Positions 9,643-16,703 of a stretch of 46,582 nucleotides of DNA are shown one piece after another. The translations under genes and the position numbers were made by a program. This DNA comes from Candidatus Cloacimonadota bacterium (lineage in GTDB: Bacteria > Cloacimonadota > Cloacimonadia > Cloacimonadales > Cloacimonadaceae): assembly GCA_028706475.1 (NCBI GenBank), contig JAQWBI010000013.1:1-46582 (forward strand), written 5' to 3'. The first letter of the stretch is position 1; each line of letters begins with the position of its first letter. The notes below the pieces were generated by a model. That model did no database searches. It was not told where the DNA came from and saw only the letters and a list, made by a program, of their open reading frames with translations.

Positions 9643-11214
9643 TCATAGTTCATAAATCGCACGTAAAGCCTGTATCGCATTTATCTGACAGCGTAACAGG
9701 GGGCGACGGGGATCAATAAAATCCGGATACTGAAGATCATCCCTAAGATAGCTATTTACCTTTTCTGAGGCATATTGGATGGGATTACGATATGGGGCAA
9801 AGCGTCCGTAGCGGATGTTCATAATCTCTCCAAACACGATGCGCAGCAGTTTGTTACGGATTCGCATCGGAATGTTGAAATCCCGAAAGGCGGGGAGTGG
9901 AATCGGAAGGTACTTTTGGCGATATATATACCAAAGCTTCCTGCCCACCAGCAGATGAAGCGGGACTTTCGCCCAAAAATCCATAAGCTCAGCATCCCAC
10001 AAGGGCAAACACCACTGGTAACCAAAATATTCATAGACACGCACCGAATTCACGATGAATTTCGCCTGCCGCTCACAGATATTCCAATCCATGCAAAGCA
10101 TCGCAGTCCAACGAGCATCCGCTTCTTTGGGGATATCGATGGTCTCTTTTATCCTTTGGGCAAATCTCTCGTGCCACAGTGGTGATAAATCTCGCCACAG
10201 ACTGTAATGCTGTTTGCTAATCTGCCCGATAATCTCTGCATCGCTGAAGCTCTCTTGTTCCATGTACAGTGGCGGCATGTGAGCGCCTTGCAGCAGATCC
10301 GCAGAATGACCGGGGATAAACACGCTATCGGCTGGAATCAAGCCTTTCTTTTGCATGTCCCGCACTGCATGCCAATCCTGGATATGAGCGCTGGATACAG
10401 CATTTACAGCGTGTTTATAATGCTGCTTACGCTCTTCCGAGAAATATACCTGAAACCAGCTATCCCGGCTGTGCTCGGCAAATATCCACGGAATTTGCAG
10501 GTATTTTGCCACTTTTTGGGAAATGCGAACTTCCGGGCTCGTTTTGGCATCGTATGTGAAGCAGAATATCTTGGGATACTGCGCTTGTTTAAGCAGATAG
10601 GCAATCAGGCGGGAGTCGTATCCACCGCTCAAAGGTATTACCGCAGGGCGTCCTTCAAGCGAGTGTATTAACCTGTTTATTGCTTGTTGATGCAGTACAT
10701 GCAGCCTTTGGCACAGCTCTTCCGTGCTGCTGTCGCTAACTTCTGGCTGAACGTATGTATAATACCGTTGCAGCCGCGGCATTTCTCCCTTGTTGATCAG
10801 CAGATAACTGGCTGCCGGGATTTGTTTTACATTAGGGTCCAAAGTCTCATCCCGGCACACATATCCCGTCATCAAAAATTCTGCTAATATCATGGGATCA
10901 CCGGATTTGAGGGTATCGATATCCAGATGATGTAAGGCTTCGCTACTATCTGCCACATTGCCCTCACAGTCCCAAAACAGCGGGATGGAACGGATGCGAT
11001 CCACTGCGGCCAATACATAGTCCTTCCCCTCGATCACCATCGCGAAACAACCATTTGCCTTCTGTAACTCGGCTTCTATCTCCGGGATGCTTTTTCCCTC
11101 GCTAAAGCGTTGAAATATATCACTTAGATCTGCCTTATTGCCCTCATCATCATAGAGATAACCTATAAAATGAAGGTTCGAGAGCTGTTCCCAGCCGCTT
11201 TTACTTTTTATCAT
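9643..11214 (-). CDS. Asparagine synthetase-like amidotransferase lacking the glutaminase Cys
   Basis: A 523-residue relative of AsnB. The synthetase half has the ATP-binding PP-loop SGGYDSR at residues 196-202, followed by a family-typical helical domain with the IFCFTYD strand. The N-terminal half keeps part of the class II glutaminase fold (GCFAMVIEG and the DRIRSIPLFW block), but the protein does not begin Met-Cys, so the glutaminase nucleophile is absent and ammonia or another amine would have to be supplied. Such proteins occur in surface polysaccharide clusters, where some amidate uronic acid sugars. That fits the Wzx-like flippase gene directly upstream with no gap. The start ATG at 11214 abuts the flippase stop. 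The substrate is unknown. Confidence 0.8.
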   Translation of the reverse strand: MIKSKSGWEQLSNLHFIGYLYDDEGNKADLSDIFQRFSEGKSIPEIEAELQKANGCFAMVIEGKDYVLAAVDRIRSIPLFWDCEGNVADSSEALHHLDIDTLKSGDPMILAEFLMTGYVCRDETLDPNVKQIPAASYLLINKGEMPRLQRYYTYVQPEVSDSSTEELCQRLHVLHQQAINRLIHSLEGRPAVIPLSGGYDSRLIAYLLKQAQYPKIFCFTYDAKTSPEVRISQKVAKYLQIPWIFAEHSRDSWFQVYFSEERKQHYKHAVNAVSSAHIQDWHAVRDMQKKGLIPADSVFIPGHSADLLQGAHMPPLYMEQESFSDAEIIGQISKQHYSLWRDLSPLWHERFAQRIKETIDIPKEADARWTAMLCMDWNICERQAKFIVNSVRVYEYFGYQWCLPLWDAELMDFWAKVPLHLLVGRKLWYIYRQKYLPIPLPAFRDFNIPMRIRNKLLRIVFGEIMNIRYGRFAPYRNPIQYASEKVNSYLRDDLQYPDFIDPRRPLLRCQINAIQALRAIYEL

Positions 11215-12483
11215 TTACGTCTCAGATTGAGCAGTATGGCAAGATCGGTGGGTTGGCAGCATCATCTCTTTTATGCTGAAGCCATCGCCAACTTTCAGAA
11301 TTACCAGATAGTAGATTCCATAAAGGATGTAGGAGATACTGGATGCAAATGCTGCGCCCTGGCTTCCCCAAAGGGGGATGAAGACCATATTCAGGATGAT
11401 GTTTAGGATCAGGCAGCCAAGAGTGATGTATAGATGTACTTTGGGCCTTCCGGAGCAGAAAAACCATGGAGAGACCACTTTGGGAATGCAGGCAAAGAGG
11501 ATGCCGGGCAAGAGGATCAGCATCAGACGTGTCGCCAAAGCGTAATCCGCTCCATATACCCAGGGGATTAGCAGACTGCCGGGGATTGCTATGAGACACA
11601 AGCCAATGCAGATGCTGAAGCTGATGCGGTTTGTGCGTGCCAAAAGCTCCTTGCCGTCATCTCCTTCAGGAAGGTTGAAGAGCCTACCCGTGAGGGCGAT
11701 ATTGATGGAATTGGGCAATAAAAACATCAGTTCGGCAATAGTTACGGCGATGGTGTAGATTCCCAGGTCTTCCGTGCCCAGATAGTTCTTGATCATGATC
11801 TGATCTACCCTGTAATGCATGTAAGAAAACAGCGCAGAGGCCCAGGACACACTACCATAGGCGAATTCCATCTTTATAAGGGGAATCGATATCCCAGCAG
11901 AGTAGTTTTCTTTCAGCTTGATTTGGATGAGAATGAACCATAATAGCAAGGCAATTACCGTAGTGAAGAAGAATGATTGTACGGTCAGCATGCCCAACAG
12001 CCACAGCAGGACTATCACCCCGCTTTTCACAAAGAAGGATATCAATCCGATCTGATTGTTCAGAATGATGCGTTCGTCACCAGTTAGCCACGCTTGATGG
12101 TGCCCGATAAAGAAGTAGGATACCATCATCACCAGGCCGCCGATTACCATTAGCCAATTGTAATCCTGCATTATAATCCCGAAGTATTTCAGCAAGATCA
12201 CTACTGTTATGAAAAACACGGAGAGGAAGCCTAAAACATTCATGTTTGTACTGTAGATCACCATCCGCTCGACGTTGCTCCGTTTCTGATGGAAGGCTGC
12301 AGCGGATGTGATGCCCAGATGTCCAAAATTGCCCAATAGGGTGAATATCAGGATGATGTAGGCTACATAACCCTGGCGTACAGGCCCCAACGCCCGGGCA
12401 ACTACTATGCCGGTCACTACTCCAAAGATGATCTTCAGAGCTTGCGTAAAGAGGTTGTGACCTATGTTTTTCCTGTAGCCCAT
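11215..12483 (-). CDS. Wzx-like polysaccharide flippase (MOP superfamily)
   Basis: A polytopic inner membrane protein of 422 residues with about 12 hydrophobic helices. The N-terminus (NIGHNLFTQALKIIFGVVTG, then ARALGP followed by YV) is the usual opening of RfbX/Wzx-type flippases that move undecaprenyl-linked repeat units across the membrane. A polar central loop near residue 250 (GRLFNLPEGDDGKE) is also usual. It starts 6 bases after ruvB and ends next to the asparagine-synthetase-like gene. With the acyltransferase and glycosyltransferase genes upstream it makes a surface-glycan set. The cargo is not deducible. Confidence 0.85.
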   Translation of the reverse strand: MGYRKNIGHNLFTQALKIIFGVVTGIVVARALGPVRQGYVAYIILIFTLLGNFGHLGITSAAAFHQKRSNVERMVIYSTNMNVLGFLSVFFITVVILLKYFGIIMQDYNWLMVIGGLVMMVSYFFIGHHQAWLTGDERIILNNQIGLISFFVKSGVIVLLWLLGMLTVQSFFFTTVIALLLWFILIQIKLKENYSAGISIPLIKMEFAYGSVSWASALFSYMHYRVDQIMIKNYLGTEDLGIYTIAVTIAELMFLLPNSINIALTGRLFNLPEGDDGKELLARTNRISFSICIGLCLIAIPGSLLIPWVYGADYALATRLMLILLPGILFACIPKVVSPWFFCSGRPKVHLYITLGCLILNIILNMVFIPLWGSQGAAFASSISYILYGIYYLVILKVGDGFSIKEMMLPTHRSCHTAQSET

Positions 12484-12489
12484 GTATCT

Positions 12490-13506
12490 CTAAAATATCT
12501 CAGCTTGTTCCGCGATGGGGCTGAGACCCAGGTGGCGATAGGCTTTGAAAGTAACCTTGCGACCCTGTGTAGTACGCTCCAAAAAGCCCTGCTGCACCAG
12601 ATAAGGCTCAAAGATCTCCTCGATGGTTCCGGAATCCTCGCCGATGGCGGTAGCAATGGTCTTGATGCCTACCGGACCGCCACGGTAGTTCTCTATGATA
12701 GTTGCCAATATGCGTTTATCCATCTCATCCAATCCTGCATGATCCACCTGCAGCATCGTGAGAGCAGCATTGGCTATCTCCAGTGTGATGATGCCGTCTC
12801 CTCTGATCTGGGCATAATCCCGTACCCGGCGCAACAAGCGATTGGCGATGCGTGGCGTACCCCGGCTGCGGCGTGCCAACTCTTGCACTCCTTGCTCATC
12901 GGTGGGAATGTTTAAGAGCATGGCAGAGCGTTTGATGATGCGCTCGATGGATGCCTGGTCGTAATAATCCAACCTCAGTACAATACCAAAACGGTCTCTC
13001 AATGGCGGTGTCAGCAATCCGGCGCGAGTGGTGGCCCCTATCAAAGTGAAAGGCTCGATGGGTATCTTCAGCGTGCGTGACGAAGGTCCGCTATCCAGAA
13101 TGATCTCCATCTCGTAGTCTTCCATGGCAGGATAGATGTACTCTTCAATCACGTGTGAGAGACGGTGGATTTCATCGATGAAAAGTGCTTCCTGCCTGCC
13201 CAGATTGGTGAGTATGCCCGCCAAATCCGATGGTTTTTCGATTACAGGACCGCTGGATACTGTGATGTTTACCCCCATTTCACGGGCAATTATGGATGCC
13301 AGTGTGGTCTTGCCCAGTCCGGGAGGGCCATAAAACAGTACATGATCCAACGGTTCACCCCTCAGGCGGGCTGCTTGGATGCTGATGTCCAGCTGTTCTT
13401 TGATGTGATTCTGTCCTACAAAGTCACTTAAAGTTCGCGGTCTCAGTGCGTGGTCAAATTCAGTTTCATCCGTTTGTAGGGCGGGATTGTTTATTCTTTC
13501 CAGCAT
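12490..13506 (-). CDS. ruvB: Holliday junction branch migration helicase RuvB
   Basis: Hexameric AAA+ motor that drives branch migration of Holliday junctions with RuvA. The 338 residues carry the RuvB opening [12 protein letters not shown], Walker [10 protein letters not shown] at 60-68, Walker [10 protein letters not shown] near 108, sensor I GATTRAG and arginine finger LRDRFG. The C-terminal winged helix has [11 protein letters not shown] and ends with the typical [10 protein letters not shown]...GR block. ruvA and ruvC are not in this window. It lies oddly inside a glycan operon: the small secreted protein gene ends one base before its ATG, and the flippase starts 6 bases after its stop. 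Confidence 0.98.
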   Translation of the reverse strand: MLERINNPALQTDETEFDHALRPRTLSDFVGQNHIKEQLDISIQAARLRGEPLDHVLFYGPPGLGKTTLASIIAREMGVNITVSSGPVIEKPSDLAGILTNLGRQEALFIDEIHRLSHVIEEYIYPAMEDYEMEIILDSGPSSRTLKIPIEPFTLIGATTRAGLLTPPLRDRFGIVLRLDYYDQASIERIIKRSAMLLNIPTDEQGVQELARRSRGTPRIANRLLRRVRDYAQIRGDGIITLEIANAALTMLQVDHAGLDEMDKRILATIIENYRGGPVGIKTIATAIGEDSGTIEEIFEPYLVQQGFLERTTQGRKVTFKAYRHLGLSPIAEQAEIF

Positions 13507-13507
13507 G

Positions 13508-13960
13508 TTACTTCTGTTTGTATGGAGGAATCACGAGCGGTTCATCCAAGAGCTTGATCAGGTTTGTTCCTTCCGGGATGACTATTTGCCAGCCTTTGGT
13601 CTGTCCGCTGGCTTTATGGGTCAGCATCATGTGCATCGTGTCTCCGGCCTGCCATTGGCGTTTGAAATTGCCCAATTGGATACTTACTATCACGGTTTTG
13701 GAAAACTTCATACCGTCTCCAACTTCTTTGATGGCAATAGTATGAATGGGATGCGTTTCGGTGGAGATTACTTCATCGGGATTGGCCTGCATCCATGCAC
13801 GCAGTACATACTCGTTTGCACTTTTCTTCTCTGTGGCTGTCACCACGGGATTGCTGCCATCGTTCAGTACCAGTTTCTGCACGTAAACGCGAGGAATCGT
13901 TATCCCTGCAAGGCTAAAAGCCAAGAGTACGAAAGAGAGTACTACAATGAATTTCTTCAA
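13508..13960 (-). CDS. Small secreted protein of unknown function
   Basis: Not recognised. The 150-residue product starts with a clear signal peptide ([19 protein letters not shown]). The mature part of about 130 residues looks beta-rich and has no cysteine, so it is probably periplasmic or surface exposed. Phrases such as [14 protein letters not shown] and a hydrophilic C-terminus ending PPYKQK give no family match I can name. It sits between the DPM-type glycosyltransferase (10-base gap) and ruvB (1-base gap), so it belongs to the same transcript. A role in envelope glycan handling is only a guess from position. Confidence 0.65.
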   Translation of the reverse strand: MKKFIVVLSFVLLAFSLAGITIPRVYVQKLVLNDGSNPVVTATEKKSANEYVLRAWMQANPDEVISTETHPIHTIAIKEVGDGMKFSKTVIVSIQLGNFKRQWQAGDTMHMMLTHKASGQTKGWQIVIPEGTNLIKLLDEPLVIPPYKQK

Positions 13961-13970
13961 GATCTGCCTC

Positions 13971-14687
13971 CTAATGCAGTGTGCCCAGTATTTTACGGAA
14001 CTGCAGGTGCCATACCATCCAGGCTGCTTCCCATACGATATGTCTGTTCATTTTGGATACACCGTTGATGCGCTCGGTAAAGACAATGGGAATCTCCTTG
14101 ATGCGGAAACCCTTTGCCCAAGTACGAAAGTTCATCTCGATCTGGAAAGCATAGCCATCAGAGAGAATTTTGTCCAGGTTTATGCTTTCCAATACTTTGC
14201 GCCGGAAGCATTTGAATCCGGCAGTGGGATCTTTGATGGGCATGGATGTGATGATCCTGACATACTTTGAGGCAAAATAGCTGATCAACAGACGTTTGAA
14301 AGGCCAGTTGATGATGTTTACACCGTTTGAATACCGAGAGCCAATCACGAGGTCATATTTCTGCGCAGCTTCTATAAGGCGCGGGACATCGTCCGGATTG
14401 TGCGAAAAATCGGCATCCATCTCCATAATGTATTCAAAGCCGCTATCCAAAGCGTATTTAAAGCCGGTAACATAAGCTGAGCCCAATCCCATTTTTCTGG
14501 GTCTCTCAATCAAATGGATTCTGTTTTCCTGCTCCATCATCCGTTTCACTACCCCGGCAGTCCCATCCGGGCTATTGTCGTCCAGCACCAGGATTTCCAG
14601 ATCCGGATTGTTCTTCAGCAATATGCCCAGCAGGCATTCGATGTTTTCTACTTCGTTGTAAGTGGGTATTATTACCAGAGTTTTCAT
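13971..14687 (-). CDS. Polyprenyl-phosphate mannose synthase-type glycosyltransferase (GT2)
   Basis: A 238-residue soluble family 2 glycosyltransferase close to dolichol- or polyprenyl-phosphate mannose synthases. Seen motifs are IIPTYNEVENI at the start, LDDNSPDGT at about 35-43, the metal-binding DAD at 91-93 within MDADFSHNP, GSRYSNGV, and the DPTAGFKCFRR acceptor region. There is no C-terminal membrane domain, so it is the short bacterial/archaeal DPM form acting at the inner face of the membrane. It probably transfers a sugar from a nucleotide donor to a polyprenyl phosphate. The start overlaps the acyltransferase stop by one base (TAATG). The actual sugar is unknown. Confidence 0.88.
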   Translation of the reverse strand: MKTLVIIPTYNEVENIECLLGILLKNNPDLEILVLDDNSPDGTAGVVKRMMEQENRIHLIERPRKMGLGSAYVTGFKYALDSGFEYIMEMDADFSHNPDDVPRLIEAAQKYDLVIGSRYSNGVNIINWPFKRLLISYFASKYVRIITSMPIKDPTAGFKCFRRKVLESINLDKILSDGYAFQIEMNFRTWAKGFRIKEIPIVFTERINGVSKMNRHIVWEAAWMVWHLQFRKILGTLH

Positions 14688-15439
14688 TACTTATCCATAT
14701 TATTCTTTAGCAGTTGGGATTCCGGCACATTGCGAAACGCCTTGGCGGGGTTGCCAACCATGATCTTGCCTGCTTCTACATCCCGGGTGACAACCGCTCC
14801 TGCAGCCACTGTGCCGTCTGTGGCGATGGTCTTTCCGGGAAGGATGGTGGCATTCACACCGATGCGGGCACCGCTTTTCATGGTGATGCCCTGGAAGTGT
14901 TTAAAGCGTTCTGGATCGCGAGCCATATAGTTATCATTACTGGTGGCAACGCAGGGCGCCACAAAACAGTAATCTTCAATCTTCGAATATGCGGTAATAT
15001 AGGAGTTTGTCTCGAATTTGTTGCGAGAACCTATCTCAACATAGTTTTCGATGGTTACGTTGCGTCCGATGATGTTCAAATCGCCTATTTTCACATTTTC
15101 GCGAATGGTGACCATATCCGCTATCAGATTGCGTTCACCGATCTCACTTTGCACATATATCACCACATTCGCACCGATTTGACAATAGCTGCCGATCTTT
15201 GCCGGAGCCAGGTTTTCGGGAATCTTGAATATGCTGCGCGGAGAGGAAAGAGGTTTCTTGCCGATTATCACATTGTCATCGATGCGCACATTTGCTCCGA
15301 TGACACTATTGGCGTGAATAACTACATTGTGGCCTATCAGGCAGTTATCGCCTATTGTCACGTTTTCCAGTATCACGCTGTTGAAACCGATCGTAACATC
15401 TTTTCCTAAGCTGGCACTGCAATCTATATGATGGTTCAT
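14687..15439 (-). CDS. Left-handed beta-helix acyltransferase, WbpD/WlbB-like
   Basis: A 250-residue hexapeptide-repeat enzyme. Nearly the whole chain is built of [LIV]-G-x4 turns, starting with CSASLGKDVTIGFNSVILENVTIG. The C-terminal GVNATILPGKTIATDGTVAAGAVV, VxxGNPAK pattern is typical of sugar N-acetyltransferases such as WbpD/WlbB, which acetylate a UDP-amino sugar for O-antigen synthesis. LpxA- or DapH-like activity is a weaker alternative. It is the first gene of the minus-strand glycan operon, diverging from the xer gene. A good ribosome site (GGAGG) precedes the ATG at 15439. The Wzx-like flippase and amidotransferase downstream support a modified-sugar pathway. Confidence 0.85.
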   Translation of the reverse strand: MNHHIDCSASLGKDVTIGFNSVILENVTIGDNCLIGHNVVIHANSVIGANVRIDDNVIIGKKPLSSPRSIFKIPENLAPAKIGSYCQIGANVVIYVQSEIGERNLIADMVTIRENVKIGDLNIIGRNVTIENYVEIGSRNKFETNSYITAYSKIEDYCFVAPCVATSNDNYMARDPERFKHFQGITMKSGARIGVNATILPGKTIATDGTVAAGAVVTRDVEAGKIMVGNPAKAFRNVPESQLLKNNMDK

Positions 15440-15467
15440 ATTACCTCCATTTCACTTGAGCAAGTTT

Positions 15468-15494
15468 TCTATAGACAAGGATTAAGGCAAGCAA
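15468..15494 (-). promoter_or_regulatory. Candidate promoter of the glycan operon
   Basis: On the minus strand TTGCTT (15494-15489) and TATAGA (15473-15468) are separated by 15 bases, upstream of the acyltransferase start at 15439. The spacing is short for a sigma-70-type promoter, so the call is weak. Confidence 0.3.
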
Positions 15495-15530
15495 AAAATG
15501 TGCATAGCAGTAGATAAGGAGTTTTTTTGC

Positions 15531-16421
15531 ATGAAAGAGTGGATTGAAAAACACAGGCAATACCTGAAATTGGAGGGTAAAAGTCAGCATACTCTGGATG
15601 CCTATCAGAGCGATTTGGAACAGTTTGCCAGCTTCTTGCTGGAGTCCTTTCAACTGCAAAATCCAGCCGATATTCAAAAGCTCCACATCCGCGCCTTCCT
15701 GCAGTGGCTTTCCGGTTTGCCGGATTGCAACCGCAGCCTAGCTCGCAAACTTGCCTCCTTGAACTCATGGTTCAAATTTCTGAAATACCGGGGACTTAGA
15801 AGCGATAACCCGATGCGCGGGATTCGTAGGCCGAAGTTTGAGATTCCCCTGGCAAAGGTCTTCAGCGAAGAAGAGATGGAACTGCTCCTAAAAATACCAG
15901 ATACTTCAGACATCTTCGGTATCAGAAACCTGGCAATGCTGGAGCTGCTCTACAGCTGCGGCCTGCGTTTGATGGAATTGGCAAATCTCAGCCTGGAGGA
16001 TATCGACTTTCGCCGCCGGATAATCCGGGTAATGGGCAAGGGCAAAAAACAAAGAATGATTCCCGTGGGATCAAAGGCCTTTGACGCTTTGAAACAGTAT
16101 CTGGAAAAGAGAAATATGCTGGTTTATGAATACAGCTCCAACCGCGTTTTTCTCACCAAATCCGGCAAGGATTTTGACCGGACGCAACTGAACAGAATTC
16201 TCTCCCGCTACCTGGATCTTATCGCACGGGATAAGGGCTACTCTCCGCACACTATCCGGCACTCCTTTGCCACTCATTTACTCTCCAGAGGTGCAGAATT
16301 GCGTGTCATTCAGGAAATGCTGGGGCATTCCAAACTCTCCACCACCGAGATCTACACTCACCTTACTCTGGAAGAGATCAAAGAAGCCTATGAAAAGGGG
16401 CATCCGCGCAGCAAGGAATAG
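15531..16421 (+). CDS. Tyrosine recombinase, XerC/XerD family
   Basis: Site-specific recombinase of 296 residues, the size of XerC/XerD, which resolve chromosome dimers at dif. The N-terminal SAM-like domain (about 1-100) contains QSDLEQFASFL and the RKLASLNSWFKFL helix. The catalytic domain has the full set: Arg146 in CGLRLMEL, Lys170-172 in MGKGKKQRMIP, His240 and Arg243 in SPHTIRHSFATHLL, His266 in MLGHSKLSTTEIYTH, and the nucleophile Tyr275. The ATG at 15531 is chosen for AAGGAG at 15516-15521; an upstream ATG at 15498 would add 11 residues not seen in the family. No second Xer gene is in view, so C versus D is not assigned. Confidence 0.93.
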   Translation: MKEWIEKHRQYLKLEGKSQHTLDAYQSDLEQFASFLLESFQLQNPADIQKLHIRAFLQWLSGLPDCNRSLARKLASLNSWFKFLKYRGLRSDNPMRGIRRPKFEIPLAKVFSEEEMELLLKIPDTSDIFGIRNLAMLELLYSCGLRLMELANLSLEDIDFRRRIIRVMGKGKKQRMIPVGSKAFDALKQYLEKRNMLVYEYSSNRVFLTKSGKDFDRTQLNRILSRYLDLIARDKGYSPHTIRHSFATHLLSRGAELRVIQEMLGHSKLSTTEIYTHLTLEEIKEAYEKGHPRSKE

Positions 16422-16703
16422 TTAGTCCCTCCATTCCGATCTCCTCTTAAAGTGCTTTCCTCCCTCCTTGGACTCTCCTTTGTTGATCAAGATAAAACCG
16501 TTATCATCTAGTGTTCACTCGACAAGAACTCGATTATATCAGCTTCGACATAACTTTATCATCTGAAGATCAGCATACTATACTAGCGTCTTTTTGGTGC
16601 GTAGGGAAGATTTTCCTTTACAAAAGCTGAAGGATATTCAGCCTTGAGCAGAGCATAACTGCCCATGGCAAAGCACTGAGTAACAAAAAGATGGTGGGAC
16701 AAA
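16422..16703. other. Noncoding gap between xer and polA with a dispersed repeat
   Basis: No gene is seen in these 282 bases. Copy B of the 64-bp repeat lies at 16483-16546. A GGTGG ribosome site precedes the polA ATG. There is no obvious terminator for the xer gene. Confidence 0.5.
16483..16546 (+). repeat. Dispersed 64-bp repeat, copy B
   Basis: Aligns gaplessly to copy C over 64 bases with 47 identities by hand count. Its left 9 bases have diverged, while bases 31-40 (GTTCACTCGA) are identical and the right end TATCAGCTTC is well kept. Confidence 0.7.

Noticed and set aside
12442-12915. Plus-strand frame of 157 codons across the flippase/ruvB boundary
   Set aside because: Shadow of ruvB; the opposite strand carries the complete RuvB motif set.
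13487-14068. Plus-strand frame of 193 codons over the small secreted protein and GT2 genes
   Set aside because: Antisense to two genes with signal peptide and GT2 motifs; the translated product has low-quality composition.
14714-15409. Plus-strand frame of 231 codons
   Set aside because: Mirror of the hexapeptide repeats of the acyltransferase; periodic repeats keep the reverse frame open.
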